This document shows positions 1-8,808 of a DNA stretch of 34,370 bases, one piece after another. The DNA lies in NCBI RefSeq assembly GCF_014647055.1, contig NZ_BMOL01000025.1, forward strand, positions 1 to 34,370, in the 5' to 3' direction. Made by a program: the position numbers and the translations under genes. The notes under the pieces are model-generated. The model ran no database searches and was not told where the DNA came from. It saw only the letters and a program-made list of their open reading frames with translations. Each line of letters starts with the position of its first letter. Position 1 is the stretch's first letter. The stretch comes from Deinococcus aerolatus. GTDB taxonomy: Bacteria > Deinococcota > Deinococci > Deinococcales > Deinococcaceae.

Positions 1-204
1 CTCGCTTGAGGCTCAGAAAAGATACAGGTCCGCTCCCCTCCTGTCAACCTCTCCTCCCTTACCTTTCGTTTGCGCGTAAGCAGGATTGGCGAAAACCACG
101 TCTGTGGGCAGAGAAATGCGGTCCGGCCAGGTTTGGGCGAGAGGGCGGCAGAAGGGAGACCGACCCCCAGGCGCACTGGCCTCCCGCGCCTGCCCCAACA
201 CGCC

Positions 205-210
205 TATACT
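205..210 (+). promoter_or_regulatory. Candidate -10 box for prfB
   Basis: TATACT, about 64 nt upstream of the prfB start, is the best -10 match in the leading 270 bases. No convincing -35 is seen at the right distance, so this is tentative. The rest of 1-273 holds no gene I can support; the open frames there are GC-rich noise. Confidence 0.35.
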
Positions 211-273
211 CTTTCTTTGGCAAAGACCCGCGTTCCGTGCCAAACGGACCGACGCGGAAGGGAGGCACGCTAT

Positions 274-1378
274 ATGCAGGACATGCAAGAACTACTGGAA
301 AAACTGGCGTCGCTCCGGGAGTATCTTTGACATTCCCGGCAAAACGCGCCGCCTGAACGAGCTGGACCGTGAGCTGAGTGATCCTGACTTATGGAACGAC
401 TCGGACCGTGCGCGTAAGGTCACGCAGGAGGCGGGCACCGTGCGGCGCATCGTGGACGAGTACAACTCGTTGAAGTCGGACGCAGAGGGCCTGAGCGAGA
501 TGCTGGAGATGGCCGACGCCGAGGAACGCGAGATGCTGGCCGAGGAATACGGCGGCATTGCCGCGCGGGTGGACGGGCTGTACAAGGAAACGCTGTTCAC
601 CATGAAGCACGCCGACACGTCGGCCATCGTGCGGGTCAAGAGCGGCGCGGGCGGCACCGAGTCTCAGGACTGGGCCGGCATGCTGTCGCGCATGTTCATG
701 CGCTGGGGCGAGCGCCGCGGCTACAAGGTGGAACTGATCGACCAGCAGGACGGCGATCAGGCGGGCGTACTGAGCTCGGAGTTCATCATTCGCGGCGACA
801 AGGCTTACGGCATGCTGGCCCCCGAGCACGGCGTTCACCGCCTGGTGCGGGTGTCGCCTTTCGACAGCAACAACCGCCGTCATACCTCGTTCGCCTCGGT
901 GGACGTGGTGGCTGAGGTGCCCGAGGAAGAGATCAACATCCACATCCCGGACAGCGATCTGCGCCGCGACGTCTTCCGTTCGCAGGGTGCGGGGGGCCAG
1001 GGCGTGAACACCACCGATAGCGCCGTTCGCCTGACCCACCTTCCCACCGGTCTCGCGGTGGCCTCGCAGGTGACGCGCTCGCAGATCAAGAACCATGACA
1101 TCGCCCTGCAGATTCTCAAGCAGCGCCTCTACGACATCGAGATCAAGAAGCGCGAGGCCGAGGAAGCCAAGGCCCGCGGTGAGCAGAAGAAAATCGAGTG
1201 GGGCAGCCAGATCCGCAGCTACGTGCTGGACAAGCAGTACATCAAAGACCACCGCAGCGGCGTGATGAAGCACAACCCCGACGCGGTGCTTGACGGTGAC
1301 CTGGATGACCTGATGTGGGCGGGCCTGGAGTGGATGGCAGGCAAGCGCGTGGCCGAGGAAAGCGCCGACGACGAGTAG
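274..1378 (+). CDS. prfB: Peptide chain release factor 2 (programmed +1 frameshift)
   Basis: Release factor 2 recognises UGA and UAA stop codons on the ribosome and triggers release of the finished protein. The gene is in two frames. ATG 274 follows a strong Shine-Dalgarno (GGGAGG at 260-265) and runs 18 codons to an in-frame TGA at 328-330. Translation then continues in the +1 frame from GAC 329 to TAG 1376-1378, giving about 367 residues, the usual RF2 length. The protein carries the catalytic GGQ loop (AGGQGVNTTDSAVR) and the SPF tripeptide (VRVSPFDSNN) that reads the stop codon in RF2. The family's self-regulation is visible in the sequence: low RF2 gives slow UGA decoding and more frameshifting. 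It is followed by 180 bp without a gene, then a kinase gene on the same strand. Identification is secure. Confidence 0.97.
316..331 (+). promoter_or_regulatory. prfB programmed +1 frameshift site
   Basis: The slippery site reads TAT CTT TGA C, with CTT at 325-327 and TGA at 328-330, directly after a purine-rich Shine-Dalgarno-like GGGAG at 317-321. This is the same arrangement known from E. coli prfB, where the internal SD and the CUU UGA C heptamer cause slippage from CUU to UUU. Confidence 0.93.
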
Positions 1379-1560
1379 GCCCCGTCCTGGCCGATCACGC
1401 CTTCCGGTGCTACGCAGCGCGCAGGCACGGTAGGACCCGGGCGCGGATGGTTTAATGGGGTTTGAATCTCCCCAGCCGTCCGCGCTCTCACATGGCCTTT
1501 TGCGGCCAGCACCTCGTCTCACGTCACCCTTCCGTCTTCCCCGTTCCATGAGAGCCGCCC

Positions 1561-2544
1561 ATGACTGAACCCGCAAAGCGCGCCATTCCTGGATACACCC
1601 TGCACCGCACCCTGGGCCGCGGCAACACCTCGCTGGTCTGGCTGGCCACGGACCCGCAGGGGCGGGACGTGGCCCTCAAGCTTCCCCACGAGGAGACGCT
1701 GCGCGCGCAGGAGGCGGCGGAACGCTTCGGCAACGAGGTCCGGCTGACCCTGAAGTTCCGGCATCCGCACATGGTCGAGGGCTACGCGGGCCAGGCATTC
1801 GGACCGGAGGCGTTTCTGACCATCCGCTATTACCCGGACGGCGCCCTGAACGAGCAGCTGGCCCGGATTTCCAGCCGCCGCCTCCCGCCTGCCGCCGCCA
1901 TGAGACTTCTGGCGGACGTGGCCTCGGCCCTGGCCTACCTGCACCACCTGGGGGCGGTTCACCAGGACCTCAAGACGCACAACATCTACGTGGATGAGAC
2001 TGGCCGCGCCGCGCTGGGCGATCTGGGCAACACGTATTTCGTGGCGCAGGGCGGACAGGTCAGCGGCAGTCCGTACTACATGGCCCCGGAGATCTACCAC
2101 GGCGAGAGCAGCAGCGCTGCCAGCGACGTGTACAGCCTGGGCATCCTGATGTACGAGCTGCTGGCGGGCGAGCGCCCCTACCAGGGCCACACCTACGAGG
2201 AACTGATGGTGGCGCACATGACCCGCTTTCCAGCCCCGCTGACCCACCTGAATCCGGCGGTCTCCCGCCCGGTGTCGCGGCTGGCCGGGCTGGCACTGGC
2301 CAAGCGTCCCGGCGAACGCCCCAGTGCCGACGCGATTCGCCGCGCCCTGCTCAGGGATCTGGGCGAGACGCCACAGGACGAGGTGTACGAGAATTCAGGT
2401 GCGCCTGCTGAACCGGAAATGGGCAAGACGACGCCGGTAGGACGGCACGGTCCCGTTCAGTCACGGACGCCCCGCCCCGAACCCGAGGCCAGGCCGGAGC
2501 CGCCTAAGGGCGGGGGCTGGAATCCCTTCAAGCGCCGCAAGTAG
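1561..2544 (+). CDS. Serine/threonine protein kinase (Hanks type, cytosolic)
   Basis: This 327-residue protein is a eukaryotic-like Ser/Thr kinase. In order, it shows the glycine-rich loop LGRGNTSLVWLA (about 18-29), the ATP-anchoring VALK (K40), the helix-C glutamate in GNEVRL (E59), and the catalytic loop HQDLKTHN (D136, N141). It also has the metal-binding DLG (D154, normally DFG), the activation segment GSPYYMAPEI (169-178) and SDVYSLGILMYELLAGERPY. All residues needed for catalysis are present; HQD for HRD and DLG for DFG are common bacterial variants. The kinase domain ends near residue 270 and is followed by a Pro/Arg/Glu-rich tail of about 55 residues. No transmembrane helix or PASTA repeat is seen, so it is probably soluble. 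The SD before ATG 1561 is weak. Substrates cannot be inferred from the neighbours. Confidence 0.9.
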   Translation: MTEPAKRAIPGYTLHRTLGRGNTSLVWLATDPQGRDVALKLPHEETLRAQEAAERFGNEVRLTLKFRHPHMVEGYAGQAFGPEAFLTIRYYPDGALNEQLARISSRRLPPAAAMRLLADVASALAYLHHLGAVHQDLKTHNIYVDETGRAALGDLGNTYFVAQGGQVSGSPYYMAPEIYHGESSSAASDVYSLGILMYELLAGERPYQGHTYEELMVAHMTRFPAPLTHLNPAVSRPVSRLAGLALAKRPGERPSADAIRRALLRDLGETPQDEVYENSGAPAEPEMGKTTPVGRHGPVQSRTPRPEPEARPEPPKGGGWNPFKRRK

Positions 2545-2686
2545 CTGGACCGGGGACGCCGTTTCAAGCAGCCGGGGCCAGCAAGCGCCCAAGACTGAGC
2601 CACATGCCCGCCTTAGGTGACCCTGCCTGGACCCCGCGTTGAACCCCAGAACCCCCCGGGTCGTACCCAGGCCAGGAGGCTTCACC

Positions 2687-3097
2687 ATGACCCACCGAAC
2701 TGCCACTGTCCTTGCCGCCGTCCTGCTGACCGCCGCTGCCGGGGCCAGCACCGCCACACCCGCCCAACCCGCCACGGCGGACAGGGCGACGGTCCGTTAC
2801 CTGCCCTACACCAAGGCCGCGTACGACGCCGCCAGAGGCAAGAAGAGGGTGCTGTTCTTCCACGCAACGTGGTGCACCAACTGCAAAGCTGCCGACGCCG
2901 ACATTTTGGGAAAGCTGGCCGAGATTCCGGAAGATGTGGTGATCTTCAAGACCGACTACGACAAGGAAGTGGCACTGAAAAAACAATACGGCATCATCTC
3001 CCAGCACAGCTTCGTGCTGACGGACAGCAGCGGCAAGGCGCTGAAGAAGTGGGCGGGCGGCAAGCTCAGCACCATCATCAGCAAAACGCGGGACTGA
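2687..3097 (+). CDS. Exported thioredoxin-fold protein (CTNC active site)
   Basis: The 136-residue protein begins with a signal peptide (MTHRTATVLAAVLLTAAAGA, with cleavage likely near the ATPAQPA region). A thioredoxin-like domain follows, with VLFFHATWCTNC carrying the redox CxxC motif (CTNC). The start at 2687 is chosen because AGGAGG at 2674-2679 sits 7 nt before it; the in-frame ATG at 2639 has no such site. It ends one base before the CcdA-like gene, so the two are almost certainly co-transcribed. The CcdA-like membrane protein would pass electrons from cytosolic thioredoxin to this exported partner, as DsbD and CcdA do. Possible clients are cytochrome c maturation or other extracytoplasmic thiols; nothing nearby decides which. 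Confidence 0.85.
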   Translation: MTHRTATVLAAVLLTAAAGASTATPAQPATADRATVRYLPYTKAAYDAARGKKRVLFFHATWCTNCKAADADILGKLAEIPEDVVIFKTDYDKEVALKKQYGIISQHSFVLTDSSGKALKKWAGGKLSTIISKTRD

Positions 3098-3098
3098 C

Positions 3099-3833
3099 AT
3101 GCTGCTGCTGCTGGTGGCCTTTTTCGGCGGCCTGCTGACCGTGCTGTCGCCGTGCGTGCTGCCCGTGTTGCCCGTGTTGCTGTCGGGTTCGGTGGGGGGG
3201 CGCGGGAGGCCCGTGGGCATCATTGCCGGATTCATCGGCTCGTTCGTGCTGCTGACCCTGTTTCTGGCGACGCTGGTGAACGCCCTAGGCCTGAGCGTGG
3301 ACGCCTTGCGCTGGGGCGCGGTGGCGCTGCTGCTGCTGTTCGGCCTGACGCTGGCCGTGCCCGCCCTGCAACTGCGCTTTGAATTGCTGGCGGCGCGGGC
3401 ACTTCCGCAGGGCAGGGGCAGCGGTGGGGACGGCTTTCTGGGCGGCGTGCTGGTGGGCGTCACGCTGGGCGTGGTCTGGACCCCCTGTGTCGGGCCGATT
3501 CTGGCCAGCGTGACCACGCTGGCCCTGAGCGGGGAGGTCACCGGCTTTGCCGCCGCCGTCACGCTAGCCTACGCGCTGGGCGTGGCGATTCCCATGCTGG
3601 CCGTGATGTGGGGCGGGCGCCAGCTGCTGCACCGCCCGGCCCTGATGCGCCGCCTGGGCGGCATCCAGCGGGCGTTCGGCGTGGTGCTGATGCTGTTTGC
3701 TGTAGGGATGGTCTTCGGCATGGACCGCCGGATTCAGACGGCCCTGGTAGAGAACCTGCCCGCGTTGCAGCAGCTGACCTTTCTGGAGGAAACGCCCGCC
3801 GTACAGCGGCAGCTGGAGCGGACGCTGCCGTAA
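3099..3833 (+). CDS. ccdA: CcdA/DsbD-family membrane thiol-disulfide electron carrier
   Basis: This is a 244-residue polytopic membrane protein with about six hydrophobic segments. The first segment holds SPCVLPVLPVLL and the fourth holds TPCVGP. These paired Cys-Pro motifs are the hallmark of the CcdA/DsbD transmembrane domain, whose two cysteines relay electrons across the membrane. It starts one base after the stop of the exported thioredoxin-like gene (TGA C ATG), so the pair forms one unit. Family length for stand-alone CcdA is about 220-250 residues, which fits. The assignment of ccdA rather than another DsbD-related name is by family only. Confidence 0.85.
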   Translation: MLLLLVAFFGGLLTVLSPCVLPVLPVLLSGSVGGRGRPVGIIAGFIGSFVLLTLFLATLVNALGLSVDALRWGAVALLLLFGLTLAVPALQLRFELLAARALPQGRGSGGDGFLGGVLVGVTLGVVWTPCVGPILASVTTLALSGEVTGFAAAVTLAYALGVAIPMLAVMWGGRQLLHRPALMRRLGGIQRAFGVVLMLFAVGMVFGMDRRIQTALVENLPALQQLTFLEETPAVQRQLERTLP

Positions 3834-3858
3834 GCCACAAACATGAAAATGAAAAAGG

Positions 3859-3889
3859 GAGGCCCCGGCACATTCAATGCCGGGGCCTC
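3859..3889. terminator. Intrinsic terminator between convergent genes
   Basis: There is a 12-bp perfect stem (GAGGCCCCGGCA at 3859-3870 pairing with TGCCGGGGCCTC at 3878-3889) and a 7-nt loop. On the reverse strand it is followed by a T run (AAAAA on the forward strand at 3852-3856), so it is a classic terminator for the isomerase gene. It may also stop forward transcription from the ccdA-like gene. Confidence 0.85.
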
Positions 3890-3903
3890 TCTCCTGTTGC
3901 GGG

Positions 3904-4473
<570 letters not shown>

Positions 4474-4480
4474 GGGGGGC

Positions 4481-4486
4481 ATTGTA
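4481..4486 (-). promoter_or_regulatory. Leaderless-type -10 box before the cyclophilin gene
   Basis: On the reverse strand TACAAT is followed by 7 nt and then ATG 4473. Transcription would begin at or next to the start codon, giving a leaderless mRNA. No SD is present. No good -35 is visible. Confidence 0.55.
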
Positions 4487-4530
4487 ACGGCGCAGCCCAG
4501 GTGAAGCGAAAACAGTCCCCTCACTTGGCC

Positions 4531-4731
4531 TCATTCATGGGTCTCGTCCAGAAAGATCTCCTCAATGTGCCGCCCGAACAGCCGCGCCAGCTTGAAGGCC
4601 AGCGGCAGGCTGGGATCGTACTTGCCGGTTTCCAGCGCATTGACCGTCTGGCGCGACACGTCCAGCCGGTCGGCCAGCTGGGCCTGGGTCAGATCGTGCT
4701 CGGCCCGCAGCACCTTGATGCGGTTTTTCAT
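4531..4731 (-). CDS. XRE/Cro-family HTH regulator (66 aa)
   Basis: This small protein is almost entirely a Cro/C1-type helix-turn-helix: LTQAQLADRLDVSRQTVNALETGKYDPSLPLAFKLARLFG. It matches the short YozG/SinR-like regulators that end with an acidic tail (HIEEIFLDE). Its ATG overlaps the stop of the membrane-protein gene by ATGA, so the two are translationally coupled. Small XRE proteins of this type often sit beside a small integral membrane protein and repress their own operon. The inverted repeat around the operon promoter (6984-7021) is a reasonable target, but that is inference. Confidence 0.9.
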   Translation of the reverse strand: MKNRIKVLRAEHDLTQAQLADRLDVSRQTVNALETGKYDPSLPLAFKLARLFGRHIEEIFLDETHE

Positions 4732-5192
4732 TCCCCGCGCTCATCCCGGCGGCGCAGATAGAGGTTGGTCAGGCCCATGGCCAGCAGCCCGGCAACCAGG
4801 GAAAGGTAGCTGGCACTCAGGGAAAGGTAGAGAAGGTCTGGAGGAAGGTCAGGCAGTCCAGGGGTCTGGGTCCGGCCTGAAATCTTCATGGACTGGTACA
4901 ACGCCCACCACAGCGTCCAGGCCAGCCCCGAGGACGTGACCACACCGCTGACCATCCAGCTTTTCAGGAAGCGCAACTTCCCCAGTTCATCCAGTACCTG
5001 GTACTGCCGCACCCAGATGCCCACGCCAAGCAGCATGGTGACGCTACTGACCACCCAGAACACCACGTCCGAAACCGGCCGGAGGGCGGCGTAAGAGAAC
5101 AGGCCGGTCACCACCACGAACAGCGCGGCCGCGTACGCGAATTCCACCCAGCGAATTCGGGACCACTGCCGGTCACGTTTGGACTGTTTCAT
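4728..5192 (-). CDS. Small four-helix membrane protein, XRE-regulator partner
   Basis: The 154-residue protein has about four hydrophobic segments: FAYAAALFVVVTGLFSYAAL, VVFWVVSSVTMLLGVGIWV, a helix around SGVVTSSGLAWTLWWALY, and a last one around LSLSASYLSLVAGLLAMGL. A basic end (LYLRRRDERGE) follows. The start at 5192 is supported by an AGAGGTGA ribosome-binding site, 5 nt after the esterase-like gene stops. It is reminiscent of DUF2178-type proteins found with XRE regulators, but I do not recognise it firmly. It sits in the middle of a three-gene reverse-strand operon. A role in sensing membrane stress for the XRE partner is possible but not shown. Confidence 0.8.
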   Translation of the reverse strand: MKQSKRDRQWSRIRWVEFAYAAALFVVVTGLFSYAALRPVSDVVFWVVSSVTMLLGVGIWVRQYQVLDELGKLRFLKSWMVSGVVTSSGLAWTLWWALYQSMKISGRTQTPGLPDLPPDLLYLSLSASYLSLVAGLLAMGLTNLYLRRRDERGE

Positions 5193-5197
5193 CGCGC

Positions 5198-6952
5198 TCA
5201 CCTCTGCTCCAGCGCCCTGGCAGCGCTGCTCTGCTTCACGAAGATCACGCCGTCGAACGCCAGCGGCAGCGTCACGTTGGCCCCGGTGGCCTGTCCCACC
5301 GCGTACAGCGCCCCCACGCCCGCGATGCGAACCGGCTGCGCGAGCCAGCCCCTCAGCAAGGGGGTCTGCATGGCCTGCGCCACGTTCAGATAGGCGGCGG
5401 GGGCGTCCCCGGCAATCAGGGCGTCGAGGCTGTCGCGCGGTGCAGGCGCGGCGCTGAGGGTCATGGCACCGCCCGACTGCTGGGCAGGATCGGCGGACAC
5501 GGCGCGCAGCTCGCCGCCGCCGAAGGAGAAGCCCACCGTGCGGTAGCCGCTGCCCAGTGCCCGCGCCAGATGCTGACCCAGATTGACGTACGGCTGTCCC
5601 TGGGCCGGAGTCCTGGAGACGTGGAAGTTGTGCGCCCACAGCATGGCCTTCTGCCCCGGAAAGAGGATGTTCAGCGCCGTGCGGGTGTTGCCGAACATGG
5701 CCGCGTCGCGGATCAGGTTGATGCGGGCGGCGTCGCTACCGGGCACGGCCAGCAGGGTAGCCCCCTGCCGCACCGTCTCGGCCAGCTGGATCAGCACTGC
5801 GCGGTCAGGGGTCTCCTTCGGCAGCGCAGCAAGCGTCTGCTGCAAGGTGGCGATCTGGTCGCGGATCACGGCCTGCTGCGCGGCGGACAGTTCACCCAGC
5901 GTGAACCATGTCTGGGCCGGGAGGGCCAGCAGCGGGGTCAATGCCGTCTTGATCCGGTCATCCTTGGGGACGAGCTGTTTGAGCAACGTCAGGCTGCCGG
6001 ACGGGTCCTGCATGTCGATGCCCACCACGCGCAACTCCGGCTTCCCGCCGCGCGAGGCGTTGTACCCCCGCATCCAGGCCAGCAGGTCACGCATCTCCTG
6101 CGTTTTCCAGGTCCAGAAATCGAAGGCGCGGGTGGCGGGGTTCGGATCGCTTGGCCCCTCGCCGCGCACAAAGCGATCCACCTCGTGGCTGTCGTCGAAG
6201 TCCGCCTCGATGGCCAGCACCGTGAACCCATGGTTCTGAACCAGTTCGCGGAACAGCCGGGCCTTGAGCTGGAAATGTTCGGCGGTGCCGTGGCTGCCCT
6301 CGCCCGCGCCGATCAGGCGTGCGCCGCGCGTCAGTTCTTCCAGCCACGCAAAATCGCCGTCCTGCGCGTCGGCGGCCACCGAGCAGATGGGCTGGGCTAC
6401 CTCCAGCAGCGCCGTGCGGCGTTCGGCCAGTTGCGCGTCCGTCAGCAGCGGCGGGGCCACCTGCCGGATCACCTGCCCGGCCACCCGCGTCTCGCTTTCC
6501 AGCACGCGCGAGGACGCGATCAGCCACTGGCCGTTGACCTTGCGCCACACGTCCCCGGACAGCGCCGTGACCTGGAGCGGCGTCCGCGTGCTGTTCATGA
6601 CGCTCTCGGCGTCCATCACCTGACGGTTGACCACAGTGGCCTTGTCGCCGCTGAGCGTCACGTCCTGAAAGCTGATGTCCAGTCGGTTGACCTTCAGGGT
6701 CTCGGCATCCGAGGCCGCCAGCGCCGCCTCCAGCGGAATCGGCCGGTTGGTCACGTCCAGCAGCGCTGCGTCCGGCAGGTACAGGGCGCGCAGGGACGGA
6801 ACGTTGCCGGTCAGGTACGCCTGCCGCAGGGCGTCGTACTGCGACTGGAGATCGGCGGGCAGCGTGGCAGGCTGGGCCACAGCGAGCTGGGCGGTCATGA
6901 CCGCGAGGGCCACAGGGAACAACAGGGTGGGGGTGGTTCTGAACAAAGACAT
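5198..6952 (-). CDS. Secreted erythromycin-esterase-family hydrolase with N-terminal NTF2-like domain
   Basis: The 584-residue protein starts with a signal peptide (hydrophobic core LLFPVALAVMTAQLAVA). Next comes a SnoaL/DUF4440-like domain (about 35-155; DVWRKVNGQWLIASSRV is typical), then the erythromycin-esterase domain. That domain shows GEGSHGTAEHF, IEADFDDSHEVDRFV, FWTWKTQEMRDLL, VVGIDMQDP and LWAHNFHVSR, and so carries the Glu/His residues used in Ere-type hydrolysis. Ere enzymes open macrolide lactones, but most chromosomal members have unknown substrates, so resistance should not be assumed. The start at 6952 has an AGGAGG site 7-8 nt upstream. It is the first gene of an operon with the membrane protein and XRE regulator. 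The fusion of the two domains in one exported chain is less usual. Confidence 0.87.
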   Translation of the reverse strand: MSLFRTTPTLLFPVALAVMTAQLAVAQPATLPADLQSQYDALRQAYLTGNVPSLRALYLPDAALLDVTNRPIPLEAALAASDAETLKVNRLDISFQDVTLSGDKATVVNRQVMDAESVMNSTRTPLQVTALSGDVWRKVNGQWLIASSRVLESETRVAGQVIRQVAPPLLTDAQLAERRTALLEVAQPICSVAADAQDGDFAWLEELTRGARLIGAGEGSHGTAEHFQLKARLFRELVQNHGFTVLAIEADFDDSHEVDRFVRGEGPSDPNPATRAFDFWTWKTQEMRDLLAWMRGYNASRGGKPELRVVGIDMQDPSGSLTLLKQLVPKDDRIKTALTPLLALPAQTWFTLGELSAAQQAVIRDQIATLQQTLAALPKETPDRAVLIQLAETVRQGATLLAVPGSDAARINLIRDAAMFGNTRTALNILFPGQKAMLWAHNFHVSRTPAQGQPYVNLGQHLARALGSGYRTVGFSFGGGELRAVSADPAQQSGGAMTLSAAPAPRDSLDALIAGDAPAAYLNVAQAMQTPLLRGWLAQPVRIAGVGALYAVGQATGANVTLPLAFDGVIFVKQSSAARALEQR

Positions 6953-6983
6953 GGAAGTCCTCCTTGATGAAATGTCGTGCTTC

Positions 6984-7021
6984 CTTGACTAAGGGTAAGA
7001 CACCCCATTCCTTAAGTCAAG
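6984..7021 (-). promoter_or_regulatory. Promoter inside an inverted repeat (esterase operon)
   Basis: On the reverse strand TTGACT (7015-7020) and TACCCT (6992-6997) are separated by exactly 17 bp, a good -35/-10 pair about 33 nt before the SD-preceded start at 6952. The same stretch is an inverted repeat: CTTGACTAAGG at 6984-6994 mirrors CCTTAAGTCAAG at 7010-7021 with one extra base. A third half site (TTTGTCAA on the reverse strand) lies just upstream near 7027-7034. A repressor bound here would cover both boxes; the operon's own XRE protein is the obvious candidate. Confidence 0.65.
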
Positions 7022-7076
7022 TTTGTTTGACAAATCTCGGAGCTGCAGAACCCTGCGTTGCCGCCCGCCCGCGGCC

Positions 7077-8321
7077 TCAGATCACCCATTCGCCGCCGCG
7101 CATCAGCGGCTCGCGTTCGCCCGCTGCCGTGAGACCGTCGACATCGGTCCCCGGCGTGCCGATCATCCAGTCCACGTGAATAAGGCTGTCGTTGCCGCCC
7201 GCCGCGCGCAGGGTGGCCTGGTCCTCGCCGCCCGCGACGTTGGTGGGGTAACAGCGCCCCAGCGCGATGTGGGACGCGGCGTTCTCGTCGAACAGCGTGT
7301 TCAGGAACAGCGTGCCGGTCTGCGCCACGGGAGCAGAGGCAGGCACCAGCGCCACCTCGCCCAGACGGGCCGCGCCCTCGTCGGTGCCGATCAGGGCTTT
7401 GAGGGTGTCCTCGCCCCGCTCGGCACTGATCTCGACTGCCCGGCCGTTCTCGAAGCGCACGCGGATGCCCTCGATCAGCTGCCCACGGGCGCTGAGAGCC
7501 TTGGAAGCCACCGCCACGCCGTCCACCCGCTCCTTGTGCGGCGCGGTGAACACCTCGTCGGTGGGCAGGTTGGGCACGCCGGAGATGCCGTTTCTGGCGG
7601 CCTCTCCCCCACCCTGCCAGATGTGGTTGTCGGCCAGCCCCACGGTCAGGTCCGTGCCCAGTTCGCTGCGCAGGTGCAGGGCGTGGTACTGCTTTTCGGT
7701 CAGCAGCGTGGTCAGGCGCCCAAGTTGCGCCAGATGCGCGTCCCAGGCGGCCACCGGGTCCGGTGTATCGGCGCGGGTGACCTTGAAGATGTCGGCCCAC
7801 AGCCGCGCAACAGCCTCGGCCTGGGGCAGGTCAGGGTACACGCGGGCGGCCCAGGCGGGGGTGGCCATCGCCGCCACCGTCCAGTTCACCTGAAAGCTGC
7901 CGATGGCCTCGCTGACCCTGCGCCCGGCCTCGGCCTGCAGCTTGCTGCGCCGCGCCACCCGCTGCGAGTCCACGCCCGCCAGCAGGGAGGGATCGCTGCC
8001 GACGATGCTGATGAAGGCGTACCCGTCCTCCACCATGTGCAGCGACTCCTCCGAGAGCCACGCCGGCAGGAAGTCCACCGCCGCCGCCGAGCCGGCCTCG
8101 TACAGCGCGAGGGCCAGATGCTGATCGTTGTAGTTCACGCGCACGTCCTCGGCCCCGGCCCGGTACGCCTCGCGCGCCACCAGCCGGGCCAGTTCGGCGG
8201 CCTCGACCGGCGCGTTGACCAGCACCCGGCCCCTCTGGGGCAGGTTCACCCCAGTGCGGACGAGCAGTTCGGCGTAGCGGGCAAGCTGGGTCTGGAAGGC
8301 TGCTTCGGTGGAAGACGTCAT
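7077..8321 (-). CDS. M29-family metallo-aminopeptidase (AmpS/AmpT type)
   Basis: The 414-residue protein matches thermophilic aminopeptidases of family M29, which remove N-terminal residues from peptides using two metal ions. All expected ligand positions are visible: Glu in TDEVFTAP, Glu in LGEVALVP, His in SHIALG, and the His-x-Asp in IHVDWMIG. The family length of about 410 residues fits. No signal peptide is seen, so it acts in the cytosol in peptide turnover. A TACAGT -10 box lies 6 nt before ATG 8321 and no SD is seen, which suggests a leaderless transcript separate from trmL. Confidence 0.92.
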   Translation of the reverse strand: MTSSTEAAFQTQLARYAELLVRTGVNLPQRGRVLVNAPVEAAELARLVAREAYRAGAEDVRVNYNDQHLALALYEAGSAAAVDFLPAWLSEESLHMVEDGYAFISIVGSDPSLLAGVDSQRVARRSKLQAEAGRRVSEAIGSFQVNWTVAAMATPAWAARVYPDLPQAEAVARLWADIFKVTRADTPDPVAAWDAHLAQLGRLTTLLTEKQYHALHLRSELGTDLTVGLADNHIWQGGGEAARNGISGVPNLPTDEVFTAPHKERVDGVAVASKALSARGQLIEGIRVRFENGRAVEISAERGEDTLKALIGTDEGAARLGEVALVPASAPVAQTGTLFLNTLFDENAASHIALGRCYPTNVAGGEDQATLRAAGGNDSLIHVDWMIGTPGTDVDGLTAAGEREPLMRGGEWVI

Positions 8322-8327
8322 GGCGCC

Positions 8328-8333
8328 ACTGTA
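8328..8333 (-). promoter_or_regulatory. Leaderless-type -10 box before the M29 aminopeptidase
   Basis: TACAGT on the reverse strand lies 6 nt ahead of ATG 8321. Spacing and the TANNNT pattern match the box before the cyclophilin gene. Confidence 0.5.
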
Positions 8334-8346
8334 ATGCCCGGTGGCC

Positions 8347-8808
8347 CTACCAGCCCTCGATCTGCCGCCCCGCCTCGAAGGCCGCCGCGCCCGCTGCCAC
8401 CGCCAGGTTCAGGCTGCGGCCCGCGCCAGGCTGCGGCAATTTCAGCGCGCTCAGGCCCTCCCGCAGCCACACCGGCAGCCCCCGCGATTCGGGGCCGAAC
8501 AGCAGGTAGTCGCCGCGCCGGAAGCCCGCCCGCGTGTGCAGCGTGGTGGCATGGGTGGAAAAGGCGAAGACCCTGGCGCCGGGAGGCAGCGCCGCCTGGA
8601 AGGCGGTCCAGTTGACATGCTCGTGCAGGGTCACGCCTTCCAGATAATCCATCACCGCCCTCCGGAACTCGCGGTCGTGCAGATGGAAGCCAAAGGGACG
8701 GATCAGGTGCAGCGTGGCGCCCAGGACAGCGCAGGTGCGCGCCACGTTGCCCACGTTGCCGGCCTTCTCCGGCTCGAACAGCACCACGTGTAGCAGCGGC
8801 TCCCTCAA
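8347..8808 (-). CDS. trmL: tRNA (cytidine/uridine-34-2'-O)-methyltransferase TrmL
   Basis: The 153-residue SPOUT-class enzyme uses S-adenosylmethionine to methylate the ribose at the wobble position (C34/U34) of tRNA-Leu isoacceptors. Diagnostic elements are [20 protein letters not shown] near the N-terminus, LIRPFGF, and the knotted SAM site FGPESRGLP plus [18 protein letters not shown]. Length matches the family (150-160). Translation begins at a TTG (8808) that overlaps the ispF stop codon (TTGA), so trmL is coupled to ispF. Most relatives have Asn or Met variations near PxSxRSLN; GAGRSLN here is conserved enough to keep the call. Confidence 0.92.
   Translation of the reverse strand: MREPLLHVVLFEPEKAGNVGNVARTCAVLGATLHLIRPFGFHLHDREFRRAVMDYLEGVTLHEHVNWTAFQAALPPGARVFAFSTHATTLHTRAGFRRGDYLLFGPESRGLPVWLREGLSALKLPQPGAGRSLNLAVAAGAAAFEAGRQIEGW

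Noticed and set aside
86..1378. prfB read as one long uninterrupted frame from 86
   Set aside because: The upstream part is non-coding in composition. The SD-preceded ATG at 274 plus the CTT TGA C slippery site explains the gene fully.
5570..6967. A 465-codon forward open frame opposite the esterase-family gene
   Set aside because: It is a GC-rich antisense shadow; the reverse strand has clear signal peptide and enzyme motifs.
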